Positions 54,553 through 63,925 of a stretch of 64,000 nt of DNA are shown piece by piece. Below the pieces are notes generated by a model. It searched no databases and was not told the DNA's origin. It worked only from the letters and a program-made list of their open reading frames with translations. Source of the stretch: Methylobacter marinus A45 (GTDB lineage Bacteria > Pseudomonadota > Gammaproteobacteria > Methylococcales > Methylomonadaceae); NCBI RefSeq assembly GCF_000383855.1, contig NZ_KB912877.1, forward strand, positions 3,210,931-3,274,930. The letters run 5' to 3'. Every line of letters begins with the position of its first letter. The stretch's first letter is position 1. Position numbers and translations under genes: made by a program.

Positions 54553-54978
54553 ATGGCCACAACTCGTATCGCGCATACTGTTTGGGAGGGAGAACTGCTC
54601 AAAGGTAGTGGCGTCATCTCCTTCGACTCGTCCGGCATCGGACAGTACCCGGTTTCCTGGCCATCCCGCGCAGAACAGGCTAATGGCAAGACCAGCCCCG
54701 AAGAACTGATTGCTGCCGCCCATTCCAGCTGCTTTTGCATGGCACTATCCCACGGACTGACGGGTGCGGGTACGCCACCGAGCCGGCTGGAGGCCAAGGC
54801 CGAGGTCACTTTCCAGCCGGGTGAGGGCATCACTGGCATTCACCTCACGGTCCAGGGCGAGGTGCCCGGCTTGGACGAGAAGGGGTTCATCGCGGCGGCT
54901 GAGGACGCCAAGAAAAACTGCCCGGTTAGCCAGGCGCTTGCAGGGACAACGATCACACTATCCGCTGAGCTCGCCTAA
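54553..54978 (+). CDS. osmC: OsmC-family peroxiredoxin
   Basis: 141-aa OsmC/Ohr protein. The two redox cysteines are in SSCFCMALS (near residue 59) and KKNCPVSQAL (near 124), with the SPEELIAAAHS lead-in typical of OsmC. It reduces organic hydroperoxides in the cytosol. GC-rich and apparently complete, with no clear partner; likely a cargo gene from a different source than the flanking nuclease. Confidence 0.92.
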   Translation: MATTRIAHTVWEGELLKGSGVISFDSSGIGQYPVSWPSRAEQANGKTSPEELIAAAHSSCFCMALSHGLTGAGTPPSRLEAKAEVTFQPGEGITGIHLTVQGEVPGLDEKGFIAAAEDAKKNCPVSQALAGTTITLSAELA

Positions 54979-55101
54979 CGTCGGCTCCGGCACGCCTATA
55001 TCGCTAGTCCGGCTTAACATTTTCTGCCAACCGACAACCTTCGTCTGGTGACACAAATAGAAAAATTTTGCTCGCAGGATCTGTAAGGCCAGCGCAAGCT
55101 A

Positions 55102-55202
55102 TTAGCCACAGGATAAAACTGGCCAATTTAAATGGCTAAATAACCGGTAGCCAAGTTACATTGCTTTTTCATCATATTGGCCACATGCGTTATAGTTAGC
55201 CA
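55102..55202. promoter_or_regulatory. Candidate res/operator region of the recombinase
   Basis: Six TGGCYA-type boxes occur in 100 bases: TAGCCA at 55103, TGGCCA at 55120, TGGCTA at 55133, TAGCCA at 55148, TGGCCA at 55178 and TAGCCA at 55197. Several form inverted pairs (TGGCTA...TAGCCA, 9 bases apart). It lies directly before the recombinase gene, the usual place of a res site. Confidence 0.5.
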
Positions 55203-55233
55203 ATTTCAGTATACCCATTTTGACCACCACCCT

Positions 55234-55851
55234 ATGAAAGTTGCCCGTCTCTATCTGCGCGTCAGTACCGATGAACAAGACCTTACCCGACAAACCGACA
55301 TTGTGCACAGCGCCCGGGCGCAAGGTTATTACATCGCCGGTATCTACCGGGAAAAAGCCTCGGGCGCTCGTGCGGATCGGCCCGAGCTATTGCGTATGAT
55401 TGCGGATCTGCAACCGGGTGAAGTCGTGGTGGCTGAGAAAATGGACCGCATCAGCCGACTCCCTTTGGCCGAAGCCGAGCAATTGGTCGAATCCATCCGG
55501 GCCAAAGGGGCGAAGTTGGCCGTGCCGGGCCTGGTTGATTTATCCGACTTCGCGGCGGAGGCCGATGGGGTGGCCAAGATCGTTCTGGAGTCGGTGCAGG
55601 AGCTCTTGCTCAAATTGGCTTTGCAAATGACGCGTGATGACTATGAGACTCGCCGCGAGCGACAGCGCCAGGGTGTTCAGCTGGCCAAAGCCGCTGGCAG
55701 GTATGCCGGCCGTATAGCGGATACCACGACCCATCAGCGTATTGTTGCCTTGCGTGGCGCTGGCCATACGATCAAGAGAATCGCTGAACTGGCCGGCTGT
55801 AGTGAAAGCCAGGTCAAGCGCATATGGGCGGATCATAAGGCCAGCGCCTAG
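55234..55851 (+). CDS. Serine recombinase (resolvase/invertase family)
   Basis: 205-aa resolvase/invertase. ARLYLRVSTDEQDLTRQ carries the catalytic Ser (YLRVSTDEQ), then YREKASGARADRPEL and MDRISRLPLAEAEQL with the Arg residues of the active site. The C-terminal helix-turn-helix is HTIKRIAELAGCSESQVKRI. ATG 55234 gives the canonical start; the open frame extends further upstream without homology. It follows a cluster of TGGCYA boxes that may be its res site. It probably belonged to a transposon or plasmid partition unit. Confidence 0.9.
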   Translation: MKVARLYLRVSTDEQDLTRQTDIVHSARAQGYYIAGIYREKASGARADRPELLRMIADLQPGEVVVAEKMDRISRLPLAEAEQLVESIRAKGAKLAVPGLVDLSDFAAEADGVAKIVLESVQELLLKLALQMTRDDYETRRERQRQGVQLAKAAGRYAGRIADTTTHQRIVALRGAGHTIKRIAELAGCSESQVKRIWADHKASA

Positions 55852-55878
55852 ACTATACGGTATAAGCTTAGGTCAGTC

Positions 55879-56199
55879 ATGAAACCCATTTACCTGGAAC
55901 GGCATGAGTCGGACAAGAACCTGCACCGGTTTTACCAACTGCATGTCACGCCCGGCATCTTCGAGGACTGGGCCTTGGTCCGGGAATGGGGCAGGGTAAA
56001 TTCGCCAGGTACTGTGCGCAAGGATTGGTTTGCTACCGAGGACGAGGCAATAGCCGCTGGTGAGGTGTTCCGTGTTAATAAAGAGAAAAACGGTTATCGC
56101 ACAGTATTAGCTATACTCACGGCCATGACCTCACTCACTTCACCTGGCGTTTTTAGCCGCTTGGCTTTTTATATCAATATGGATATAATTTTTCCATGA
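55879..56199 (+). CDS. WGR-domain protein
   Basis: 106 aa. Residues 5-75 are a WGR domain: LERHESDKNLHRFYQLHV, then REWGRVNSPGTVRKDWF and ATEDEAIAAG. WGR domains bind nucleic acids and are common in proteins linked to DNA breaks; short stand-alone ones are frequent on mobile elements. The last ~30 residues are hydrophobic and unlike the family, and the end overlaps the toxin start by four bases, so the C-terminus may be a read-through tail after an old frameshift. Confidence 0.75.
   Translation: MKPIYLERHESDKNLHRFYQLHVTPGIFEDWALVREWGRVNSPGTVRKDWFATEDEAIAAGEVFRVNKEKNGYRTVLAILTAMTSLTSPGVFSRLAFYINMDIIFP
56161..56189 (+). promoter_or_regulatory. Promoter/operator of the toxin-antitoxin pair
   Basis: TTGGCT (56161-56166), 17-base spacer, TATAAT (56184-56189). 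An inverted repeat ATATC-aatatg-GATAT (56171-56186) overlaps the -10, a natural site for antitoxin autorepression. The predicted transcript start falls on or next to the toxin ATG at 56196. Confidence 0.6.
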
Positions 56200-56522
56200 A
56201 ACCGATTCGATTCCTCGGCGACTCACTCAAGTGCTTGCGTGAGTTTCCGGACAACGCTCGGCAAGATGCCGGCTACCAGTCAGACAAAGTCCAACAGGGC
56301 CAGCAGCCGGATGACTTTAAGTCGATGCCGGCCATTGGTAGCGGAGTCGAAGAAATCAGGGTGTGGGACGAAACCGGCACGTTTAGGGTCATCTATGCCG
56401 CTCGTCGACAGGATGCGGTCTATGTCCTGCACACTTTCCAAAAGAAAACAGCCGCGACGTCGAAGCGCGACCTGGACATCGCGAAGGCCCGCTTTGCACA
56501 ATTGTTAAGAGGTGAGACATGA
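56196..56522 (+). CDS. RelE/HigB-type toxin (Gp49-like)
   Basis: 108-aa protein of the phage-derived Gp49/HigB toxin group: an N-terminal helix (FLGDSLKCLREFP) with DDFKSMPAIGSGVEEI and RVWDETGTFRVIYAAR, then VYVLHTFQKKTAATSKRD, the pattern of ribosome-dependent mRNA interferases. The toxin gene comes first, as in HigBA. Stop and antitoxin start overlap by four bases. Confidence 0.88.
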   Translation: MKPIRFLGDSLKCLREFPDNARQDAGYQSDKVQQGQQPDDFKSMPAIGSGVEEIRVWDETGTFRVIYAARRQDAVYVLHTFQKKTAATSKRDLDIAKARFAQLLRGET

Positions 56523-56806
56523 AGACAACGTCAAACGAAACTTATGCCAGTGTCTGGGATGCCATTACCGATACACCGGCGGAAGCGGCAAACTTGCGCG
56601 TGCGTGCCGAGCTGATGAATAAGATTGCCACGATTGTGGCCGCAAAAGGTTGGACACAGGCGGAAGCGGCGGCGCAGTGCGGCGTGACGCAACCCCGCGT
56701 CAACGATTTGCTGCGCGGCCGCCTCTCCCGCTTTTCGCTTGATGCCCTCGTGAACATAGCCGCAGCATTGGGCCTGCGTGTGCATATCGAGCTGGAAGCA
56801 GCCTGA
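56519..56806 (+). CDS. XRE-type antitoxin (HigA-like)
   Basis: 95-aa helix-turn-helix protein: KGWTQAEAAAQCGVTQPRVN is the HTH core, followed by DLLRGRLSRFSLDALVNIAAAL. It is the standard partner of Gp49-like toxins and should bind the ATATC/GATAT operator. Translationally coupled to the toxin gene by a four-base overlap. Confidence 0.9.
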   Translation: MKTTSNETYASVWDAITDTPAEAANLRVRAELMNKIATIVAAKGWTQAEAAAQCGVTQPRVNDLLRGRLSRFSLDALVNIAAALGLRVHIELEAA

Positions 56807-57384
56807 TCCGTCTCCTACTCATACGCTGTACCGGCGTTCCAAATCCGTCGCGATCCGGGCCGAAGATCTGAACTTTGCCGATGACGGCTCCGGCAGCGGC
56901 TATCTATATAATAAGGAGTAAAACCGACTCGACCGGCGCTGTAATTACTTTCCAAAGTCGATGTCAGTATGTTGCAAATCATCGAAGTCGACGTCAGCAC
57001 GTCGCAAAAAATGGGTAAACCCAGATCATATGATCAGGATCTGCTGCATACTGCTCCTGTCGCTTAAACGTTCGATTAGGTGACAGTGTGCCGCAAAATG
57101 GCTGAGTCGTCAAAATACGTCACTTAACCCGTCATTTATAGTAAGGCATGCAAAGGGTTGAGAATAGATATAATGTGACACAGAATCGATGGATGCCAAG
57201 TGACAGGTTTGGTTAATTGCAGTTATTTTTTGTCTCAAACTCGTGCCAAATGATAATTGGGCAATTTCAAATACAGATCGTTACAACTCAGACTCTCTCT
57301 TATGTAGAGAGGTTATGAGATAAACAAGAATGGGGGCAGATGGTTACTGATCAGCATGTGGCTAGTAGTCCTGCTCACATAGCG
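56807..57384. other. Non-coding stretch with IS21-like end repeats
   Basis: 578 bases without a gene. The repeats at 56955-57098 are described separately. The remainder has no recognisable content and ends at the IS6 left boundary. Confidence 0.45.
56955..57098 (+). repeat. Direct repeats resembling an IS21-type end
   Basis: A 24-base unit beginning AAGTCGATGTCAG and ending TTGCAAA (56955-56978) is repeated 30 bases on with four changes (56985-57008). A shorter relative GTGACAGTGTGCCGCAAAA lies at 57080-57098. Multiple short repeats of this kind mark ends of IS21-family elements, so this may be an orphan IS21 end. Confidence 0.5.
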
Positions 57385-58195
57385 GGTTCTGTTGCGTTAG
57401 CAGAGAGATCGTCGTTTTCGGTAAGCTATTGCGCTCAACCAGCACCGCGTAAATTACTCTCATGATCGATTTCAAAGGCCACCGCATCGAAAAAGCCATC
57501 ATTCTGACCTGCGTCCGCTGGTATCTGGCTTACCCACTCAGCTATCGGAACCTGAAGGAAATGATGCGCGAGCGTGGGATCGAAGTCGACCATTCCAACA
57601 TTTACCGCTGGGTCCGGAAGTTCACGCCGAAGCTGGAGGCCGTTTTCCGGAAAGGCAACAAGCGCCCGGTCGGCAAGAGCTGGCGAGCAGACGAGACGTA
57701 CATCAAAATCAAGGGCCAGTGGCGCTATCTCTATCGTGCCGTCGACCGGGATGGCCAAACCATTGACTTCCTGCTGACGGCCCACCGCGACAAGCAGGCC
57801 GCTCTGCGCTTTTTCAGGAAAGCCATTCGGCAGCATGGCCTGCCGGATAAGGTCACGATCGACCAGAGCGGTGCCAATAAGTCCGCTCTTGATGCACTCC
57901 AGGAAGAAACCGGCCATGCGTTCGAGATCCGCCAGAGCAAATACTTGAACAATTTAGTTGAGCAGGACCACCGGGCCATCAAAACGATCATCAGGCCCAT
58001 GCTCGGCTTCAAAACCTTCAACTCGGCCTATTGCACTTTGTGTGGAATTGAACTGATGCACATGATAAAGAAAAGACAGATGACCTCGACCGAAGGACAC
58101 ATTCTCTCGGTCGCTGAACAGTTCTATTCCTTGGCCGCTTAATTCCATCAGCCGATACTCCTTCTGCGCCTAGCGAAAATTAACGCAACAGAACC
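57385..58195 (+). mobile_element. IS6-family element, copy 2 (intact)
   Basis: 811 bases from GGTTCTGTTGC (57385) to GCAACAGAACC (58185-58195). One full-length transposase gene. The 8 bases after its 3' end (58196-58203) are GACCAACA, the same target sequence found beside copy 1. It lies in opposite orientation to copy 1. Confidence 0.93.
57462..58142 (+). CDS. IS6-family transposase
   Basis: 226-aa DDE transposase. SYRNLKEMMRERGIEVDHSN (HTH-like), then SWRADETYIKIKGQW with the first Asp, VTIDQSGANKSAL with the second Asp, and NLVEQDHRAIK with the Glu. Length and motifs match active IS6/IS26-type enzymes, which move by replicative transposition. Compared with copy 1 it differs at a few residues (Thr/Arg in AIKTII, Glu/Lys near the C-terminus) and retains the 28 residues lost there. 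Confidence 0.95.
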   Translation: MIDFKGHRIEKAIILTCVRWYLAYPLSYRNLKEMMRERGIEVDHSNIYRWVRKFTPKLEAVFRKGNKRPVGKSWRADETYIKIKGQWRYLYRAVDRDGQTIDFLLTAHRDKQAALRFFRKAIRQHGLPDKVTIDQSGANKSALDALQEETGHAFEIRQSKYLNNLVEQDHRAIKTIIRPMLGFKTFNSAYCTLCGIELMHMIKKRQMTSTEGHILSVAEQFYSLAA

Positions 58196-58595
58196 GACCA
58201 ACATCCTGCCGCAGGCCGCCAATATGAATAGGGGTGCCTGGCTGCTGACTGAGGAAATCGTAGAGTGTTACCGCGATATCGACGAGTTGCTGGTGATCGG
58301 CGGTGTGATCTGGGGCGACAACCCGAGCGATGACTATTTTGTGAAATCGCATGGCGTTAAAACGCCGGACGCGTTCTGGAAAGTGATCATTCGCGGTGCC
58401 GGCCAAGACGAGCGGGCGATCGCCTGGATCGTGCCGAACACGCCGGAGGCCACGAAGAAAAACCTGGACCGGTATCTGGTCAGCGTTGATGAGCTGGAGC
58501 GCGTGACTGGCGAAAAAATACCGCTAGCTGACTATGCGAAACACGACAAACCGGCAGTCTCATGGCTGATTCCAAAAGGGTGCAACAAGGGGTGA
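58196..58595 (+). pseudogene. DNA/RNA non-specific endonuclease, C-terminal half
   Basis: Reading from the IS end: TNILPQAANMNRGAWLL, then EIVECYRDIDELLVIGGV and IWGDNPSDDYFVKSHGV, FWKVIIRG and so on to a stop at 58595. This is the second half of the NUC-type domain whose first half lies at 40208-40691 on the minus strand. PQAANMNRG carries the Asn that helps bind the metal in this family. A start at ATG 58224 could give a 123-residue product but without the catalytic His. Confidence 0.85.
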
Positions 58596-58600
58596 TAACC

Positions 58601-58723
58601 ATGAGCTCCATCAAAAACGCCCACATATTGTTCAGAGGGGGCGTTGTGAGCTACTTCGTTAATGTCCCGTTTGATTTGAGCAACGCCTATGTCGCCGCGG
58701 CAATAACGTTTACGCAAAGATAA
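58601..58723 (+). CDS. Possible 40-residue protein
   Basis: ATG at 58601 to TAA at 58721-58723, five bases after the nuclease fragment stop. No family is recognised and no strong ribosome-binding site is seen (GTGATAACC before the ATG). It may be the tail of a lost gene. Confidence 0.2.
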   Translation: MSSIKNAHILFRGGVVSYFVNVPFDLSNAYVAAAITFTQR

Positions 58724-58785
58724 ACGGGTAAAATAAGGTTAGTATGATGCAAATAGCACATTTTAATGGATGCAGGGAGGTATAA

Positions 58786-60201
58786 GTGGCCCAGGCGCTT
58801 GATAAGGAGATTCTGACCGTTAGTCAGCTGCTGAAAAAACCGGGCTTGAAGATACCGGCTTATCAACGCCCCTATAAGTGGACGGTGAGCAATGTAAACC
58901 AGCTGTTTCAGGATATGGATACCCATCAACATAAAACCGCTTACCGGTTTGGCACCCTGGTGTTTCATCGCGATCAAGCCGATGCATCTATTTTTAATAT
59001 TGTGGATGGGCAGCAACGCACCCTAACTTTAGTGATGGTGGTGTGGGTCATTATTCAGGAACGTTGGATAGGATTGCAACGGCAGGATCTGGCCGATCAA
59101 CTGGATGCGTTGGAAGCGCCATTAAAGACATTTATGGTGGAGCAGCAGTTTGAGAGCAAAATCAGCCAGCGCAATCTCCATCAGAATGCCATGGAAATTA
59201 AACGGCTAGTTTGTCGGGCGGATTTCACCGAACAGCATATCGACTTTTTGTTGAATCGCTGTGAGGTGGTGACATTTACGCTCAAGGATATTTCCGAAGC
59301 CTTTCAATTCTTTGATTCACAGAATGCCCGTGGCCGCGATCTGGCGCCGCACGACTTGCTCAAGGCCTATCACCTGCGTGAATTCAGTGATCAGGAGCAT
59401 GCACTGAAAGCCAAAACAGTTGCCAGTTGGGAGAACCTGCAAAGTGATGAGCTGGCAGCACTGTTTGCGGAGTACCTCTACCGCATTCGCCGTTGGGCTT
59501 TGGGCTACTCGGCCCGTTATTTTGGCAAGCAAGATGTAGCGCTGTTTAAAGGTGTCAATATTGATCAGGTTGCGCGCTATCCCTACGTGGAGCCACTGCG
59601 TATTGCCCACCACTATGTCGATGACTATAACAGCCAGTACCATCGTAAAATCGACGGACAGTTTAAACCGTTCCCGTTTCATCTGGATCAGATGATCATC
59701 AACGGCCGTCGCTTCTTTGAAATGACGGCTTACTACCAGCAGCAGGTAAAAGCGGTTATTAGCGCCGAGCACGGCAGCAGTAATCAATTCATGGGCACAG
59801 AGCTCAGTGAACAGGCACAACAGATTCTTAAGGTTCTGAACAGTTATTCGGCCAGGCATAGACCCGGTGATAAATATATCCGCGTAATGTTTGACTGTGC
59901 CTTGGTATTTTATTGGGACAAATTTGGCAGAGCTGAACTTTCAAGAGCCGTAGAAAAGCTGTTTATCTGGGCTTATTCGTTACGCATCAAACAGCAGGTA
60001 ATGCAGTTGGCCACCATGGATAACTATGTATTGGAGAAGAATCTGTTTCGCCGAATAAAAGATGCGACTTTGCCCTCAGAAGTATTAAATCTGCCGCTTG
60101 CCACATTAAGCGACGCTGAAAATAAAAATAACCGGCGAAAAAATAATGCCGCGAAAGACCCCTTGGTAAAACTGTTTAAAGCGATGAATTACTATGAGTA
60201 A
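58786..60201 (+). CDS. DUF262 (GmrS-like) protein
   Basis: 471-aa protein with an N-terminal DUF262 domain: [20 protein letters not shown] at residues ~9-28 and the signature [10 protein letters not shown] with Asp74-Gly-Gln-Gln-Arg78, the nucleotide-binding/cleaving motif of this family. It lacks the DUF1524/HNH end, so it resembles the GmrS-type half of GmrSD restriction enzymes. Start is GTG 58786 behind GGGAGG. Its stop overlaps the next gene by eight bases, and the two products are probably subunits of one enzyme. PT-sensing SspE also combines DUF262 with DUF1524. Confidence 0.85.
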   Translation: MAQALDKEILTVSQLLKKPGLKIPAYQRPYKWTVSNVNQLFQDMDTHQHKTAYRFGTLVFHRDQADASIFNIVDGQQRTLTLVMVVWVIIQERWIGLQRQDLADQLDALEAPLKTFMVEQQFESKISQRNLHQNAMEIKRLVCRADFTEQHIDFLLNRCEVVTFTLKDISEAFQFFDSQNARGRDLAPHDLLKAYHLREFSDQEHALKAKTVASWENLQSDELAALFAEYLYRIRRWALGYSARYFGKQDVALFKGVNIDQVARYPYVEPLRIAHHYVDDYNSQYHRKIDGQFKPFPFHLDQMIINGRRFFEMTAYYQQQVKAVISAEHGSSNQFMGTELSEQAQQILKVLNSYSARHRPGDKYIRVMFDCALVFYWDKFGRAELSRAVEKLFIWAYSLRIKQQVMQLATMDNYVLEKNLFRRIKDATLPSEVLNLPLATLSDAENKNNRRKNNAAKDPLVKLFKAMNYYE

Positions 60202-62191
60202 TGCGATAACGGAGTTCTCAATTAAACAGCTACTCAGCGACAAGATTGATTACATGGTGCCTATGTACCAGCGTAACTATGCTTGGGAAGAAGGAGAAAT
60301 AACGCAACTGATACAGGATATAGTGGACTATCAACAGCAGGGGCATCAGCGTTATTACATCGGCACTTTGGTTGTGTTCAGGCGTAAGGATGGCAGCCTC
60401 GAAGTGATTGATGGTCAGCAACGTTTTACTACGCTTTCACTGTTGGCGATCTACTTGAAGAATCTGGGCTATTCACAACAAACGCCTCAGGGAAGACCTT
60501 CTGTCAAATACCCTGCCATGGATTGGTATGAAAACGTCAATATTGGGTTTGAAAGCCGACCTAAATCCACAGAGACATTTACGGCGCTCAGCCAGCGTGT
60601 GTCTATTCATCATTTGAATAACGATGCCTATAACGAAGGTATTGTGAACGGCTATGAGCTGTTGGCTAAGGCTGTCAGTCAGATTAATGAGATCAGTTTG
60701 AAAGTATTTGCTGATTATTTGTTTGAGAGTGTCAAAATCATGCGGGTGGAGGTACCTGCAGATACGGATCTTAATCACTACTTTGAGGTGATGAACAATC
60801 GTGGTGAGCAGCTCGAAAAACATGAGGTGCTGAAGGCTAAGATGATGGCAGTATTGAATAAGATCAAGGATGAAGATGATCGGCAAGTGAGTGTTCAAGG
60901 TTTACAGCGAATCTGGGAAGCCTGTGCCAATATGGAACGCTATATTCAGTATGGTTTTTCATCAAACGAGAGGCATGATCTGTTTGGTAAAAACGACTGG
61001 GGACAGTTCGAGGCAGAAGATTTTGATGATGTTGTACAGTATTTGGGTGAAGGTTCGGCATCTTCAAATTCTTATAACTTATTGCAGATTCTTAGTGGGC
61101 GGCCGGTAACAACGGGAGAGGATCAGGAAAGTCGTAATGAGGAATTGCCCGATAGGTTTAACAGTGTCATCAATTTCTCCAACTTCCTGCTGCATGTGTT
61201 GAGGGTGTATACCGCAGAAGATATTGCGCTGGATGACAAGCAGTTGATAAACCAATTTGAAGAGTATCTTCTCAATAAAAATGATCCTGTGGCTGAGGTT
61301 AAAGAATTCACGTTTGCCCTTTTAAAATGTAAGTTTCTTTTTGATCAATACATCATTAAGCGTGAGTACGCGCAAGGGACAGACGCATGGAGCTTAAAAC
61401 GCTTAAAATGGTATTCCGCTAAGAGCGTTAGTTTCATCAACAGCTTTGATGATAATGAAGATGGTTATGAGGGGATAAACCGGCAGATTCTTATGCTGCT
61501 GTCTGCGCTTCATGTATCTACGCCCACGCTGGTTTATAAGCATTGGTTGAATGCAGTGCTGTATTTTCTTTATTATGAAGGGGCTATTGACCCTCAGAAC
61601 TACCTTGATTATTTATCCAACCTGGCCAGACGTTTTATATTTGACCGTTTTCTGTCACGTGATGAAGGCAGTTCATACTATGAAATGATTTATCAACAGA
61701 AGGATGATTATTTTCCCACGAACCGGAAACGGAATCATCTTGATATGGATAGTCTGTGTTTTGGCCAGATAGAGAACAATTTTGTTTTTAATTATCTGGA
61801 TTATCTGCTTTGGCTGGAACGCAAAGATCAAGATCCTGTCGTGAAGGAATTTGAGTTTACCTTTCGTAGCTCCGTCGAGCATTTTTATCCTCAGCACCCG
61901 ATGGAAGGCCATCCCGTGCTGGAAAGCGATGCCTTACATAAGTTCGGTAACTTATGTTTGATCAGCCACAGTAAAAACTCCCGTTTAAGTAATTTCCCTC
62001 CTAAAGCCAAGATGGCACATTTTGCCGCGGGCATTACAGAGAAATCCGTTGATAGTCTGAAGCTTTACGAGATGATTAAGCTTCTCAGAGACAATGATGA
62101 TTGGAGTGAAGAGGAAATTGAGAAGCATGGTAACGACATGATAGAGCTTCTACTTGCTTCTACAGCTGTTAGAAATAGACAAGGAAAATGA
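60194..62191 (+). CDS. DUF262-DUF1524 (GmrSD/SspE-like) nuclease
   Basis: 665 aa. DUF262 motifs: [18 protein letters not shown] then YAWEEGEI, with [11 protein letters not shown] (Asp73). The C-terminal ~120 residues are a DUF1524 HNH-type nuclease: [11 protein letters not shown] (His563), then [19 protein letters not shown]. This domain set is that of type IV enzymes that cut modified DNA (GmrSD, BrxU) and of SspE, which is stimulated by phosphorothioate DNA. Start ATG 60194 overlaps the previous stop. It lies 33 kb from the ssp locus, so a functional link is possible but unproved. Confidence 0.87.
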   Translation: MSNAITEFSIKQLLSDKIDYMVPMYQRNYAWEEGEITQLIQDIVDYQQQGHQRYYIGTLVVFRRKDGSLEVIDGQQRFTTLSLLAIYLKNLGYSQQTPQGRPSVKYPAMDWYENVNIGFESRPKSTETFTALSQRVSIHHLNNDAYNEGIVNGYELLAKAVSQINEISLKVFADYLFESVKIMRVEVPADTDLNHYFEVMNNRGEQLEKHEVLKAKMMAVLNKIKDEDDRQVSVQGLQRIWEACANMERYIQYGFSSNERHDLFGKNDWGQFEAEDFDDVVQYLGEGSASSNSYNLLQILSGRPVTTGEDQESRNEELPDRFNSVINFSNFLLHVLRVYTAEDIALDDKQLINQFEEYLLNKNDPVAEVKEFTFALLKCKFLFDQYIIKREYAQGTDAWSLKRLKWYSAKSVSFINSFDDNEDGYEGINRQILMLLSALHVSTPTLVYKHWLNAVLYFLYYEGAIDPQNYLDYLSNLARRFIFDRFLSRDEGSSYYEMIYQQKDDYFPTNRKRNHLDMDSLCFGQIENNFVFNYLDYLLWLERKDQDPVVKEFEFTFRSSVEHFYPQHPMEGHPVLESDALHKFGNLCLISHSKNSRLSNFPPKAKMAHFAAGITEKSVDSLKLYEMIKLLRDNDDWSEEEIEKHGNDMIELLLASTAVRNRQGK

Positions 62192-62608
62192 AATGAGCAA
62201 ACAGGACGCTTTCAGTGGTTTTTGGAAAGCCGCCATAGAATTGGTCACCTCGAAGAACTGATCTCCTCCATCAAAAATGGATAGGTCAAGAAGAGAGTAA
62301 TTGTTTAGAATCGGCTTAAATCCTATCACCTGAACGCTGGCGTGAAGGGCAGTCTTCTGGCTCTTATTAGCCATCGATCTGGAATTATTGATCGACGGTT
62401 ATTGGCACAACTACGTCAGTCAATCGACAGGCAAAAAGCGACCCATCCGAGACATTGAAGGATTTTCATTCTATCAGCTAGAACAGTGAGCTGCCGTTCA
62501 ACGATAAGCCATTTGTTCAACATTAAACATAATAACCCATAATAAGAGGATTACACTTGGTTCAATCATGCCACCAATTCTGATTGAAAAACCGTCACCT
62601 GTTCCCAT
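62192..62608. other. Gene fragments upstream of the IS3 element
   Basis: A 22-codon frame (ATG 62194, SKQDAFSGFWKAAIEL) and a piece near 62375-62490 (IDGYWHNYVSQSTGKKRPIR) look like scraps of one or more genes that I cannot identify. There is no complete gene. The AT content falls after 62490. Confidence 0.4.
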
Positions 62609-62673
62609 TGATATGGCTACACTAAACCGGACACACAATTTAAAATAAAGTGAACAGAGAACGTGTGCCCAAA

Positions 62674-62970
62674 ATGAATCAAGAAAAACAAAAAATCTAT
62701 AGTGCGGAATTCAGAGCGTCAGCCGTTAAACTGGCGAACGAGTCGGACCAGTCGATTGCTCAGACCGCTAAGGACCTCGGCATCAATGTCAATACGTTGC
62801 ATACCTGGATCAGCAAATATAGCCGGCCCAAAACCAGCGACAAAGCGGTACGCACTGACGAGCACCTTTACGATGAATTAAAGCGGCTGAAGAAAGAGGT
62901 CGCTCGACTCACTGAGGAGCGTGATTTATTAAAAAAGGCGGCGGCGTACTTTGCCAGGGAACAACGGTGA
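62674..62970 (+). CDS. IS3-family OrfA
   Basis: 98-aa protein: [20 protein letters not shown] with helix-turn-helix [12 protein letters not shown], then a leucine-zipper segment [20 protein letters not shown]. It binds the IS ends. Start at ATG 62674 gives the standard [13 protein letters not shown] opening. A run AAAAAAG near 62931 precedes the overlap and is a normal site for -1 frameshifting to make the OrfAB transposase. Confidence 0.92.
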   Translation: MNQEKQKIYSAEFRASAVKLANESDQSIAQTAKDLGINVNTLHTWISKYSRPKTSDKAVRTDEHLYDELKRLKKEVARLTEERDLLKKAAAYFAREQR

Positions 62971-63830
62971 AGTACGCCTGGATCAAGCAACATACGAATG
63001 ACTTTTCAGTGGATGCGATGTGTCGGTTCCTGAAGGTGTCCCGTAGCGCTTATTATGCCTGGTTACAGCGCGGACAAACAGAGGCCGAGAAAGACGATGC
63101 CGCTTTGACGAGCCTCATCCGCACCGAGTTTGACAAAAGCCGGGCGACCTATGGCACTCGGCGCCTGAAGCATATATTGCTCGGCCATCAGCGGACGGTG
63201 AGCCGGCGGCGCATAGGCCGTTTGATGCGGGAAGCCAATCTGGCCTGTAAATCCAAACGCAAATTCAAGGCGACTACGAATTCCCAGCATGATCTACCCA
63301 TTGCACCGAACCATCTGGACCGTCAATTTACCGTGAATCAACCTAATCAGACTTATGTCGGCGACATCACCTACGTTCATACTCAGGAAGGCTGGCTATA
63401 TCTGGCGGTGGTGATTGATCTGTTTTCCCGACAAGTGGTCGGTTGGTCGATGGCCGAGCACATGCGGGCCAAGCTGGTGAATGATGCGCTCTTGATGGCT
63501 ATTTGGCAGCGCAAGCCCAACAAAGGCTTGTTATGGCATACCGATCGCGGCAGTCAATATGCCTCGGAAAGCCATCGGGCACTATTAGCCCGGCATGGCG
63601 TAAGGCAAAGCATGAGCCGTAAGGGAAACTGCTGGGATAACAGTGTTTCAGAAAGCTTCTTCCATACCTTGAAAACCGAGCTGGTGCATCATCAGACCTA
63701 TCAAACCCGGGCTGAGGCTAGGCAGGCGATATTTGAGTATATTGAAGTCTTTTACAACCGCGAGCGGCTCCATTCAGCCAATGGCTATAGGTCGCCCGTG
63801 GATTACGAATTGCTGCATAAAGCGGCTTAA
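62967..63830 (+). CDS. IS3-family OrfB (integrase-like transposase)
   Basis: 287-aa rve-domain DDE transposase. The HTH_21-like region has [13 protein letters not shown]; catalytic blocks are [10 protein letters not shown] (Asp), [13 protein letters not shown] (Asp) and [19 protein letters not shown] (Glu), with the C-terminal [21 protein letters not shown] 62967 overlaps the orfA stop (GTGA). Full-length, with no internal stop. Confidence 0.95.
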   Translation: MKYAWIKQHTNDFSVDAMCRFLKVSRSAYYAWLQRGQTEAEKDDAALTSLIRTEFDKSRATYGTRRLKHILLGHQRTVSRRRIGRLMREANLACKSKRKFKATTNSQHDLPIAPNHLDRQFTVNQPNQTYVGDITYVHTQEGWLYLAVVIDLFSRQVVGWSMAEHMRAKLVNDALLMAIWQRKPNKGLLWHTDRGSQYASESHRALLARHGVRQSMSRKGNCWDNSVSESFFHTLKTELVHHQTYQTRAEARQAIFEYIEVFYNRERLHSANGYRSPVDYELLHKAA

Positions 63831-63925
63831 CCGTGTGTCCGGAAAAGTGTTGACACATCAGATATAGCCCCGAGAATATTGACGGATGTTCGTCCTTTCA
63901 ACGGGATATCTTTGCCGTACTCAGA

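Larger units (their letters stand above)
62609..63860 (+). mobile_element. IS3-family element, apparently complete
   Basis: 1252 bases. The left end TGATATGGCTACACT at 62609 and the complement of the right end (TGATGTGTCAACACT, finishing at 63860) match well, both leading into CCGGACACAC. Two overlapping frames encode OrfA and OrfB. No clear 3-4 base target duplication is seen. Confidence 0.85.

Noticed and set aside
57435-57917. 160-codon antisense frame in the IS6 element (also 39759-40157)
   Set aside because: Exact antisense of the conserved transposase; conserved only because the transposase is.
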